Origin: Oscillospiraceae bacterium
Lineage (GTDB): Bacteria; Bacillota; Clostridia; Oscillospirales; Ruminococcaceae
Length of the DNA: 64,000 nt
Direction: 5' to 3'
NCBI GenBank assembly: GCA_021200775.1
Contig: JAJQGB010000004.1
Span: 62,001 to 126,000 of the forward strand
Position numbers and translations under genes: made by a program. Below are positions 25,068-32,073 of this stretch, piece after piece. Under the pieces are notes generated by a model. It did no database searches. It saw nothing but the letters and a program-made list of their open reading frames with translations, and had not been told where the DNA came from. Each line of letters begins with the position of its first letter. Position 1 is the stretch's first letter.

Positions 25068-26164
25068 TTTTTCAGTACCTTCTTCTTAAGTGAAATCATG
25101 TCATAGAATGCCTCTAGTCTGGTGTCGAGACCGGTGTCAGAGGTCTGGGTGTCGTAGCTGAGATACAGAACGGGAATATGGTAGTCCTGCGACAGCTTCT
25201 GCAAAAGTGGCATAACGTCAACCTCCGGAGTGCATCCGAAGCATTTTACGTGAACCAAGCCATCAAACCCTTGCCTTGCATACTTCTCAGCGGCGGCAAC
25301 GGTTGTTGCGCTTGTCGGACCCATCTGGAACTTCATGTAATTCTTCGCCGCAGGAAACAGCTTCTGCTCGCTTCCGCCGAGGTTGTAGTTAGAAAAGTTC
25401 ATCAGCCTGTGGACTTCAATTCCCATCCGGCAGAGCTTGTTCTCAACGTCGAGATTTGAGAACTTATCCATAATTGTATAGTATTCACCGACGATGCCTA
25501 CACGAAGCGGCATATCCGGCTTGTTAAGAGGTTCATCGTCCATAGCGATTTTTGCCTTGCGGTATGCGTTTTTGATGTCGTTTCCGGAAGCCGCCATCCT
25601 CATATCGAAGAGAAAGTCACGATAAATCTTGTCGTAGGCGCCTTCATTTGCCTCAAAGCCCATATTTGCATGGTAAAGCTCTTCGATTTCGTCGATATAC
25701 TTTATCATCTTCATGGTATTTGTCGTTTCGAGCAAAAGCTGTGGAACCTTCACATCCGGATTGACTGACTTTATGACTTTCAGCCATTCGCTCTTGTTTA
25801 TGTCTTTAAGCCATTCGAGGTCAATCATCGTGAATTCATAGCCCATGTCTTCGAGAATTTTCTTCTGAAGCTCGCCGTAGAACCCGAGTCTGCACGGACC
25901 TCCACTCATAACAAGAGTGTCAGCGCCAAGTTCGAGCATCTCAATCAAACTTCCGAGAGTGTGCTTGAAAGGAGTGCAGACAAAATCGGGGCTGTTAAGC
26001 TCGCCGAAGTGAACCGTCTTTTTCGTGTGTGCGGCAGGAAGCACACATTCCGCACCTATAGCCTGTTCAATGAAGTATTTGAACGGAATGTTGTAGTTGC
26101 CGAATGTAGGAAGAGCTATTTTTCTTCTGTTGCCGCTGATAGTTTTGTTATTATTCTTTGCCAT
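25064..26164 (-). CDS. 2-hydroxyacyl-CoA dehydratase subunit-like protein (HgdB/double-cubane family)
   Basis: The 366-aa protein resembles the HgdB/BcrB/FldB-type subunits and the related double-cubane-cluster proteins. Conserved cysteine contexts are SPDFVCTPFKHTLG, SGGPCRLGFYGE and HVKCFGCTPEVD, spaced as cluster ligands in this family. It carries no CoA ligase or transferase domain. Its N-terminus MAKNNNKTISGNRRKIALPTFG is basic. It is encoded between a similar protein and the ATP-dependent activase, with 14-nt and 4-nt overlaps, which implies a three-protein machine. The substrate is not known; candidates are a dehydratase reaction or a small-molecule reduction. Membership in the superfamily is well supported, the reaction is not. 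Confidence 0.75.
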   Translation of the reverse strand: MAKNNNKTISGNRRKIALPTFGNYNIPFKYFIEQAIGAECVLPAAHTKKTVHFGELNSPDFVCTPFKHTLGSLIEMLELGADTLVMSGGPCRLGFYGELQKKILEDMGYEFTMIDLEWLKDINKSEWLKVIKSVNPDVKVPQLLLETTNTMKMIKYIDEIEELYHANMGFEANEGAYDKIYRDFLFDMRMAASGNDIKNAYRKAKIAMDDEPLNKPDMPLRVGIVGEYYTIMDKFSNLDVENKLCRMGIEVHRLMNFSNYNLGGSEQKLFPAAKNYMKFQMGPTSATTVAAAEKYARQGFDGLVHVKCFGCTPEVDVMPLLQKLSQDYHIPVLYLSYDTQTSDTGLDTRLEAFYDMISLKKKVLKN

Positions 26165-27122
26165 AGCCGCCGCTTTCCCTGAATCTGATTATGTCCACGA
26201 AGCTTTCAAGCCTTGTTTCAAGACCTGCTGTGCCGTCCTGAACGTCCATTGTCACCTGTAAAATCGGAATGTCCTTGACAGTCCTCAAAATATACTCGTT
26301 TGCCATTGAGTCTGGACAGCACGGGTATGCGCTCATCAGGATGATTCCGTCAATTTTATTTTTGTACAAATCAATAGTGCCCAGGATTTCCCGACTCTCA
26401 ATCCATGGCAACGTGTGCACCATAGCCTGACTTCTCTTGACAGCCGCTTTTGTGTTAGCCCTGTCGACGTACAAAACCTTACAGCCCAAACCGTTAAGGA
26501 AGTTTTCAACCTGTCCGCCGATGTAAGGGTCGTGTGCTATGTACGGGTGCGCCGCCAGAAGGAGCTTGTGTCCCTCCTGTGACAGAATAGCACGCTGTTC
26601 TTTTGCTTCTGCCTGAGAAGCCTGTTGTGAAGCCTTAACAGCCTGAGAATAAGCCTTTTTAGCTTCTTTTTTCGACTTTCCAAGCTTAATTCCGAGCTCG
26701 ATATAGTCCTCTTCGATGTCGTTTTCCGACTTCCAGTCGTGCGAAAGTGTGATGACCTTTATGCCCTTGTCTGCAAAAACTGTAGAAACAACATCATATA
26801 AAGCTTCAAATCTCGTGCAGTACTTTTCTCTTAATTTAAACCCGGCAATTCTCGGGACGAATACAGCATCGCACTTTCCGATAAGGCTGTCGACATGCCC
26901 GAGATAAACCTTCAGGGAATAGCAAGCCTCGTCGATTGAACGGTTGATGCCGTTTGTCAGGATTTCTTTTGTGGTAGGTTCACTTACAACGCACTCAAAC
27001 CCAAGACCACGGAAAAATTCGAGCCAGAGCCTGCCGTATCTGTAGTAGTGCAGAGCTCTCGGAATTCCGATGGTCTTGACTCCTGCGTATTCGTGAAATT
27101 CCTTCATAAAGTCAAGATTCAT
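26151..27122 (-). CDS. Activase-related protein of the CoA-dehydratase superfamily (DUF2229-like)
   Basis: The 323-aa protein opens with KTIGIPRALHYYRYGRLW, the signature of the acyl-CoA dehydratase activase-related (DUF2229-like) proteins, and has cysteines in IDEACYSLKVYLGH, EKYCTRFEALYD and SAYPCCPDSM. A lysine/alanine/glutamine-rich helix (about 150-185) interrupts the fold. In many Firmicutes this module is fused with the activase into one protein of over 1000 residues; here the parts are separate genes. The start ATG 27122 has GAAGG 9 nt upstream. It is the first gene of the operon, 53 nt from a perfect consensus promoter. Role: probable partner subunit of the downstream dehydratase-like protein. 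Confidence 0.75.
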   Translation of the reverse strand: MNLDFMKEFHEYAGVKTIGIPRALHYYRYGRLWLEFFRGLGFECVVSEPTTKEILTNGINRSIDEACYSLKVYLGHVDSLIGKCDAVFVPRIAGFKLREKYCTRFEALYDVVSTVFADKGIKVITLSHDWKSENDIEEDYIELGIKLGKSKKEAKKAYSQAVKASQQASQAEAKEQRAILSQEGHKLLLAAHPYIAHDPYIGGQVENFLNGLGCKVLYVDRANTKAAVKRSQAMVHTLPWIESREILGTIDLYKNKIDGIILMSAYPCCPDSMANEYILRTVKDIPILQVTMDVQDGTAGLETRLESFVDIIRFRESGGYGKE

Positions 27123-27174
27123 GTGTATTTGCCTTCAATTCATTGTCGTTATGTCCATTGTGATGAATATATCT

Positions 27175-27203
27175 ATTATAGTCGAAAGTAAGACTTATGT
27201 CAA
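27175..27203 (-). promoter_or_regulatory. Consensus promoter of the CoA-dehydratase-type operon
   Basis: Minus strand TTGACA (27203-27198), 17 nt, TATAAT (27180-27175). Both hexamers match consensus exactly, so the operon should be strongly transcribed unless repressed. Confidence 0.75.
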
Positions 27204-27249
27204 GCAAAACACTTTGAGTCAGAAATTCGCAAAATATGTAAATCTCCTC

Positions 27250-27278
27250 TTGACAAACGCTTCGCAATGTGTTAATAT
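27250..27278 (+). promoter_or_regulatory. Promoter for the TPP-riboswitch transcript
   Basis: TTGACA (27250-27255), 17 nt, TAATAT (27273-27278), just before the riboswitch aptamer. Confidence 0.7.
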
Positions 27279-27287
27279 CGTATCAAT

Positions 27288-27440
27288 AAAACAGGGGAGC
27301 TTGCAAGGGCAGGCTGAGAGGGAGCGCATTTCGCTCCGACCCATAACCTGATTCGGATAATGCCGACGTAGGGCGTACAGCACATGAGTGCTTTTACTCA
27401 AAGTGCAATTTGCTTGCTCCATCGTTACGGGGCTTTTTTG
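27288..27440 (+). promoter_or_regulatory. TPP riboswitch (THI box) with terminator
   Basis: The aptamer shows the conserved THI elements in order: ACAGGGGAGC, GGCTGAGAGGG, GACCCATAACCTGAT and GATAATGCCGACGTAGGG. These bind thiamine pyrophosphate. A terminator, GCTCC / GGGGC (27416-27420 and 27429-27433) followed by six T, lies before the coding genes, so TPP binding should stop transcription. Downstream genes are a thiamine transporter and thiamine pyrophosphokinase, matching the ligand. Confidence 0.95.
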
Positions 27441-27497
27441 TTGGAATCTTCTCAACCGGGCGATGTTTTAAATACATATTGAAAGGGATTATTATAT

Positions 27498-28064
27498 ATG
27501 CAATCCTCAAAGAAAACCAGAATTCTAGTCGAAGGAGCGCTCATGATAGCTCTCGCTACCATACTCTCTTATCTGAAGCTCTTTAATCTCCCATATGGCG
27601 GCTCAATCACATTTGAGATGATTCCGTTAATCCTTATGGGACTTCGCAACGGACCCAAGTGGGGTTGCTTCACCGGTCTTGTACACGGTTTACTTCAGAT
27701 GATTATCGGTTTCGAGAATGTCCTCTACTGCACAACACTTCTCAGCCAGGTAGGTTGCATCCTTCTTGACTATCTCGTAGCGTTTACTGTTCTGGGACTT
27801 GCTTTAGTATTCGCAAAGTCCTTCAAGAACCAGCTCGTTGGCGTAGGAGTCGGAACCGCAATTGTCGGCGTATTCAGATTCATCTGTAGCTTCCTTTCCG
27901 GAGTCCTCATCTGGGGCGGCTATGCTCCCGAAGGAATGGGCGCTGTTATTTATAGCTTCCTCTATAACGGTGCATACATGCTTCCCGACATCATTATCTG
28001 TGTTGTAGTTCTCGTCCTTCTCAGAAAGTTTGCGCCGAGACTCTTCAGAGTCGAAAAAGCGTAA
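27498..28064 (+). CDS. thiT: Thiamine ECF transporter S-component ThiT
   Basis: The 188-aa membrane protein has about six helices and the ThiT features: the N-terminal LVEGALMIALATILS, a Gly-rich loop YGGSITFEMIPL that lines the thiamine pocket, and GLRNGPKWG. It is the substrate-specific part of an energy-coupling-factor transporter and needs the shared EcfA/A'/T module, which is not in this window. A TPP riboswitch controls it and the next gene, which supports thiamine as substrate. The stop codon TAA overlaps the start codon of the next gene by one base. Confidence 0.92.
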   Translation: MQSSKKTRILVEGALMIALATILSYLKLFNLPYGGSITFEMIPLILMGLRNGPKWGCFTGLVHGLLQMIIGFENVLYCTTLLSQVGCILLDYLVAFTVLGLALVFAKSFKNQLVGVGVGTAIVGVFRFICSFLSGVLIWGGYAPEGMGAVIYSFLYNGAYMLPDIIICVVVLVLLRKFAPRLFRVEKA

Positions 28065-28696
28065 TGTCCCGGGCGTTTATATTCGGTGCCGGTGAGACGG
28101 TGCCACTTCGGGCTGTCCCAGAAGACGGCGACTTTGTAATCGCTGCCGATGGTGGAATGAAGTTTCTTGAAGCCATCGGAATCAAACCGAGTCTTATAAT
28201 AGGAGATTTTGACTCTTCTTCGGAACCCGATTCCGGTGATGTTATAAAGCTTCCCGTTGAAAAAGACGACACCGATTCGGTCTTTGCCGTCAGATACTGC
28301 CTTGAACACGGCTTCAAGGAAATCCACATCTACGGTGGAACCGGCGGCAGAATCGACCACACAATCGCCAATATCCAGATTCTCTCCTATATCTCTGAGC
28401 ACGGAGCACGTGGTTATCTCTACAGCCCTGAAATGGTTATGACAGTTATTCATGATAACTTGACGATTGAACCGACCGGAATCTTCTCGGTATTCTCACT
28501 CAGCGGGATTTCTCACGGAGTCTATATCGAGGGCGGATTCTATGAAATGCAGAACGGCGAGATATCGTCAAGCTTTCCAATCGGCGTCAGCAACCATTCT
28601 ATAGGTAAGCCGGTTACAGTAACAGCTCATGACGGAACGCTTCTTATAATGTGGGCTGACCACGGAAAAGCTTCTGAGAAATTCTCAGAATACTGA
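28064..28696 (+). CDS. thiN: Thiamine pyrophosphokinase
   Basis: The 210-aa protein has the catalytic motifs of thiamine diphosphokinase: AADGGMKFLEAIGIKPSLII, GDFDSS (metal-binding Asp pair), DDTDSVFAV and TGGRIDHTIANI, followed by a beta-sandwich C-terminal domain. It transfers pyrophosphate from ATP to thiamine to make TPP. Together with the transporter encoded just upstream it forms a two-gene salvage unit under TPP riboswitch feedback. Translation is probably coupled, since start and stop codons overlap. A long terminator follows. Confidence 0.92.
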   Translation: MSRAFIFGAGETVPLRAVPEDGDFVIAADGGMKFLEAIGIKPSLIIGDFDSSSEPDSGDVIKLPVEKDDTDSVFAVRYCLEHGFKEIHIYGGTGGRIDHTIANIQILSYISEHGARGYLYSPEMVMTVIHDNLTIEPTGIFSVFSLSGISHGVYIEGGFYEMQNGEISSSFPIGVSNHSIGKPVTVTAHDGTLLIMWADHGKASEKFSEY

Positions 28697-28728
28697 TATC
28701 GCATACTGACAAATCGATATAATAAGCC

Positions 28729-28763
28729 AAAGGGATTGCCCCATCATAGGGGAATCCCTTTGT
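28729..28763. terminator. Terminator after thiN, possibly bidirectional
   Basis: A long stem, AAAGGGATTGCCCC pairing with GGGGAATCCCTTT (28729-28742 and 28749-28761), loop ATCATA. The T-run after it is interrupted, but the stem is very stable. Confidence 0.75.
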
Positions 28764-28962
28764 TGCTTATCTATATTTTGGATGGAGGAAAAAGAGTAAC
28801 TGCGAAGTTTATAATATAGATTGGACCGTTTACGCTTCATCTGCAATTTGCAGACCCGTTTTGAACCGTAACGTCTCGGAAGTTGTCTGTATCTTTTCTA
28901 TGCTTTTATTTTAGCACATTTTGAGCCGGAATCAAGAACAGGAAGATTACAAATGGTGACAA
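28764..28962 (-). ncRNA. Possible minus-strand non-coding RNA in the thiN-fkbM gap
   Basis: This stretch has no credible reading frame. On the minus strand TTGATT (28935-28930), 16 nt, TAAAAT (28913-28908) forms a promoter that points away from any gene, and the thiN hairpin could end its transcript about 170 nt later. The interval contains the palindrome TCTGCAATTTGCAGA (28840-28854) and outer CTATATT/AATATAG pairing. No known RNA family was recognised. It may be only a spacer. Confidence 0.25.
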
Positions 28963-28980
28963 CTCGGTTACAAAACCGGG
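28963..28980 (-). terminator. Weak hairpin after the FkbM methyltransferase gene
   Basis: CCCGGTT-TTGT-AACCGAG on the minus strand, 30 nt past the stop codon. It lacks a clear T-run, so termination here is tentative. Confidence 0.4.
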
Positions 28981-29009
28981 CTTTCAGTTACAAATTCGTA
29001 TACTCTGGG

Positions 29010-30071
29010 CTAATCAGTTGTCGCATACAGATTGGTATCCCATGCGGGGTAGTAGGGATAGTGCCTGATATAGAACTTGTACTCCGGATTCATCTCATGA
29101 ACCATCAGCGGCAGTTCAAACAAATCTCCGACCCTGTGATAAATCGCAACGTTCAGTTTCGGAGAGCACCTGTCAATAGTATTTTTTGCACCGATCAGCG
29201 CCGCTTTCTCTTCGCCCTCGATGTCCATTTTGATATAAGAGCAATCAGAATCGCCTAGAATACCGTCAACGCTTCTGACGGGAATTTCTACGCCGTCATC
29301 ACTCCTTCGTATCATCCTTCCTCCACCTTTGCGAATACGGGTAACCCCGTCTTCACTGCCGATAGCGGCGTTTATGAGCTCCATGTCTGTCATAAAGACG
29401 GTGTACTCAGACAGCTTTCTGAAATTCCTTTTGTCCGGTTCAACGGCATATATCTTCTTGTACTTCCTGTCGGTGGCTTTCAGAAAATCTACAATAGTAT
29501 CTCCCGTATAAGCACCCAAATCCATATATATCTCATTACTGCCAAGATTAAGTATATTCACGTTGCGAGAACTTTCGCAAGCCTTCAGCGGTTCCAGTTT
29601 CCCGGTAATCTTGTACTCAATCAGCTTCTCAAAGCAGAACTTTGACTGCTCATCAGCTAACAGCTCGTATACTTCCGAAATTTTGTCAAAGTTTTCTTTG
29701 AGGTATTCTTTAGTAAAGAGCCCGTCGCCTACAACCGGTGTGTCCGGGACAAAGAGCCGATGCCTTGTTGCGATTTCATCAATCTTTTCCCGAAGCTCCT
29801 CATAGCCCGCTCCGAAGCCAAGAACAATCGTGAATTTGTCAACATGGCTTTCAATTTCCGAAAGCCTGCGAATCTGATGCCCTTCAAAAACCTTGTCCCT
29901 GACAAATTCGTCACTTGCAAATATCCCGGCACAGGGAATCCCATACTCGTCAAATACTCTGAGAATTTTAAGGCAACCGTCTCCCATGCCGTAAATAAAT
30001 ACCGGCTCGTCTGTATTTTTGAGAATGTCTAAGTACGAATCAAGCGAAAGAAACTTATTTATATCTAACAT
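29010..30071 (-). CDS. FkbM-family SAM-dependent methyltransferase
   Basis: The 353-aa protein has two parts. Residues 1-110 form a Rossmann-like region (FIYGMGDGCLKILRVFDEYG) similar to nucleotide-sugar or PglD-type N-terminal domains. Residues about 165-340 form the FkbM methyltransferase with the SAM motif EIYMDLGAYTGDTIVDF, the acidic loop YAVEPDKRNFRKL and the family-defining CSYIKMDIEGEEKAALIGA. Such proteins usually methylate sugars in polysaccharides or natural products. No glycan cluster lies beside it, so its acceptor is unknown. It is a single gene with a clear promoter on the minus strand and faces away from the pantothenate kinase gene. Confidence 0.85.
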   Translation of the reverse strand: MLDINKFLSLDSYLDILKNTDEPVFIYGMGDGCLKILRVFDEYGIPCAGIFASDEFVRDKVFEGHQIRRLSEIESHVDKFTIVLGFGAGYEELREKIDEIATRHRLFVPDTPVVGDGLFTKEYLKENFDKISEVYELLADEQSKFCFEKLIEYKITGKLEPLKACESSRNVNILNLGSNEIYMDLGAYTGDTIVDFLKATDRKYKKIYAVEPDKRNFRKLSEYTVFMTDMELINAAIGSEDGVTRIRKGGGRMIRRSDDGVEIPVRSVDGILGDSDCSYIKMDIEGEEKAALIGAKNTIDRCSPKLNVAIYHRVGDLFELPLMVHEMNPEYKFYIRHYPYYPAWDTNLYATTD

Positions 30072-30102
30072 AATGCGCTCCTTACTGTTCTTTTATACAT
30101 CA

Positions 30103-30131
30103 ATTATACAATTTTTCTCCCGGGACTGCAA
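30103..30131 (-). promoter_or_regulatory. Promoter for the FkbM methyltransferase gene
   Basis: Minus strand TTGCAG (30131-30126), 17 nt, perfect TATAAT (30108-30103), 31 nt before the start codon. Confidence 0.65.
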
Positions 30132-30204
30132 CAGAAATTTTCACAAGAGGCAAACTTACATCGGGAATAATTCTGTGACAGCACACAAAAATTGGTGCAG
30201 GCTA

Positions 30205-30233
30205 TTGCTTTTTGAATCAAAAGCGAATAAAAT
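30205..30233 (+). promoter_or_regulatory. Promoter for coaX
   Basis: TTGCTT (30205-30210), 17 nt, TAAAAT (30228-30233), 30 nt before the coaX start. Confidence 0.5.
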
Positions 30234-30263
30234 ATATCTATAAACTCACACGGGAGAATGACT

Positions 30264-31037
30264 ATGGTTTTTACTGTTGATGCTGGAAATACAAATATAG
30301 TCCTCGGCGTATTTGACGAAGACGGAAAGCTCAAATTCACTTCAAGAGTGGCGACTGAAGCCTCGAAAACTGAGGATCAGTACGCTGTGGCTTTTGGTGA
30401 CATATTGAGACTTTACGGTGTCGATAAGGCGGATATAACTGGCGCGGCTGTTTCGACTGTCGTCCCTCAGCTTACAACCGCTCTCAAAAACGCTGTAAAG
30501 CGACTTTTCGGTGTCGATGCAGTAGTAGTCGGTGCCGGTATAAAAACCGGTCTGAATATAAAAATCGGAAACCCCGCAAGCCTCGGTGCAGATTTGGTCT
30601 GTGGAGCAGTCGGAGCACTTTTAAAGTATGCTCCTCCGCTTATCATCTTCGACTTCGGAACTGCTACAACAATTTCCGGAATCGACCGTAACGGTAGCTT
30701 CCTCGGAGGCTCGATTATCCCCGGCGTAAACGTCTCGCTCAAAGCACTTTCATCCTCTGCCGCCCAGCTTCAGGATATCAATCCCGACTCCGGTGCAATC
30801 GATGTAATCGGTGCCGATACAGTAGCCTCAATGCGCTCGGGAGTAATTCTAGGCAACGCTTCAATGATGGACGGTATGATTGAAAGATACCGTTCAGAAC
30901 TCGGCGTTGATGCCAAGGTTATCGCAACCGGAGGACTCGCTTCAAGTATCGTTCCTTACTGCAAAACAGAAGGAATCGTTCTTGACGGCGGACTTCTTCT
31001 TGACGGGCTTTATGCCATCTATCAGAAAAACCGATAA
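30264..31037 (+). CDS. coaX: Type III pantothenate kinase
   Basis: The 257-aa protein has the ASKHA fold motifs of CoaX: MVFTVDAGNTNIVLGVFD (phosphate loop), NPASLGADLVCGAVGAL, IIFDFGTATTISGIDRNG (catalytic Asp), GGSIIPGV and ATGGLASSIV. It phosphorylates pantothenate, the first step to coenzyme A, and type III enzymes are not inhibited by CoA. The start was placed at ATG 30264, because CGGGAG lies 7 nt before it, while the ATG at 30258 touches that ribosome site. The next gene encodes an ECF S-component, likely its substrate importer. A monovalent cation is normally needed. Confidence 0.92.
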   Translation: MVFTVDAGNTNIVLGVFDEDGKLKFTSRVATEASKTEDQYAVAFGDILRLYGVDKADITGAAVSTVVPQLTTALKNAVKRLFGVDAVVVGAGIKTGLNIKIGNPASLGADLVCGAVGALLKYAPPLIIFDFGTATTISGIDRNGSFLGGSIIPGVNVSLKALSSSAAQLQDINPDSGAIDVIGADTVASMRSGVILGNASMMDGMIERYRSELGVDAKVIATGGLASSIVPYCKTEGIVLDGGLLLDGLYAIYQKNR

Positions 31038-31116
31038 AACTTAAAATCATCTGCTTCGTGAGTTTAAATACGGCGATTTACCGGTCAGTTCCGGAAATCA
31101 GTCAGGAGTAGATAAT

Positions 31117-31713
31117 ATGCAAAAAACAAATTCCGTAAATGTAAGACAGCTCACAATCCTCGGAATGTTGACCGCCATAGTTGTAGTTTTACAGCTTCTT
31201 GGCTCATTCATTCACTTCGGAGTGTTCTCAATCTCGCTGGTACTCGTTCCGATAGTTGTCGGTGCGGCACTCTGCGGACCTTGGTCGGGAGCATGGCTCG
31301 GCTTCGTGTTCAGCATCGTGGTTCTCATTTCGGGAGACGCTTCCGCATTCTTAGCAGTAAATGTCCTCGGAACTATACTTACCGTTATTCTGAAGGGCAC
31401 ACTTGCAGGACTCGTTGCAGGACTGGTATTCAGCCTTGTGAATAAGCTTAAATTCAAGGGAAGTAGATATGTTGCAACCGTTGCGGCAGCAGTCGTTTGC
31501 CCGGTAGTAAACACCGGAATCTTCCTTATCGGTTGCTTCCTCTTCTTCTATGGTACTGTGGCAGAATGGGCATCTGCTTTGGGCTTTGAAAGCGCAGTTG
31601 CTTACATGTTCCTGGGTCTTGCCGGCGGCAACTTCCTGTTTGAACTTCTCTTCAACGTGATTCTGAGTCCGGTTATTGTGCGGATAGTGAATATAGGTGA
31701 AAAAACAGCATAA
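31117..31713 (+). CDS. ECF transporter S-component, probably for pantothenate
   Basis: The 198-aa membrane protein has five to six helices and the S-component N-terminus LTILGMLTAIVVVLQLLGSF, with a loop GAALCGPWSGAWLGFVF typical of the group. It lacks the ATPase and T-subunit, which must be encoded elsewhere. Position 79 nt after the pantothenate kinase gene, without an intervening terminator and with a CAGGAG ribosome site, makes pantothenate (PanT-type) the most likely vitamin; riboflavin, biotin and other substrates cannot be ruled out. A strong terminator ends the unit. Confidence 0.7.
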   Translation: MQKTNSVNVRQLTILGMLTAIVVVLQLLGSFIHFGVFSISLVLVPIVVGAALCGPWSGAWLGFVFSIVVLISGDASAFLAVNVLGTILTVILKGTLAGLVAGLVFSLVNKLKFKGSRYVATVAAAVVCPVVNTGIFLIGCFLFFYGTVAEWASALGFESAVAYMFLGLAGGNFLFELLFNVILSPVIVRIVNIGEKTA

Positions 31714-31718
31714 TTTTC

Positions 31719-31756
31719 AAGCTGATAGGCGAGAAATCCCTATCAGCTATTTTTGT
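31719..31756 (+). terminator. Rho-independent terminator after the ECF S-component gene
   Basis: Ten-bp perfect stem AGCTGATAGG / CCTATCAGCT (31720-31729 and 31739-31748) followed by ATTTTTG. Confidence 0.88.
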
Positions 31757-31758
31757 GC

Positions 31759-31787
31759 TTGACAATCTTATGCGATTATGCTATCAT
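31759..31787 (+). promoter_or_regulatory. Promoter for the valS T-box transcript
   Basis: TTGACA (31759-31764), 17 nt, TATCAT (31782-31787), directly after the preceding terminator. Confidence 0.75.
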
Positions 31788-31789
31788 AC

Positions 31790-32040
31790 ATAAAGAAATG
31801 GCTTTGACGAAGAGCGGCAGGGTAATTTTCTTTAAAGAGAGACAGCGGTTGGTGCGAGCTGTTATGGAAAACCTCTTAGCCGGTAGCTTCCGAGCCGACG
31901 GAAAGAAAGGCATATGCTTAGTAGAATCCGTCCGCAAGCGTGCGTTATCCGCATTAAGAGGCAGAAAGCGTAGTTTTTCTGCAATTTGAGTGGTACCGCG
32001 GGTTATCTCGTCTCAAGAATTTCTTGGGGCGATTTTTTAT
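31790..32040 (+). promoter_or_regulatory. T-box riboswitch upstream of valS
   Basis: The leader has the AG-bulge/distal-loop region AGAGAGACAGCGGTTGGTG (about 31836-31854), and the invariant T-box AGTGGTACCGCGGG (31989-32002) that pairs with the uncharged tRNA acceptor end. A terminator CGTCTCAAG / CTTGGGGCG (32009-32017 and 32023-32031) plus a T-run follows. The codon GTA at 31883-31885, just before GCTTCCGAGC, is in the usual position of the specifier and would read tRNA-Val, which fits the gene. The specifier assignment is inference. Uncharged tRNA-Val should favour read-through. Confidence 0.93.
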
Positions 32041-32073
32041 TTCGCGGAATTTATAAGGAAAGGTTCATCCAAA

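Noticed and set aside
28764-28962. tRNA or small SRP RNA in the thiN-fkbM gap
   Set aside because: No T-loop, CCA-stem arrangement or SRP core sequence was found.
31990-32073. Upstream extension of valS from GTG
   Set aside because: These codons lie in the T-box and its terminator; the ribosome site is at 32055-32063, before ATG 32074.
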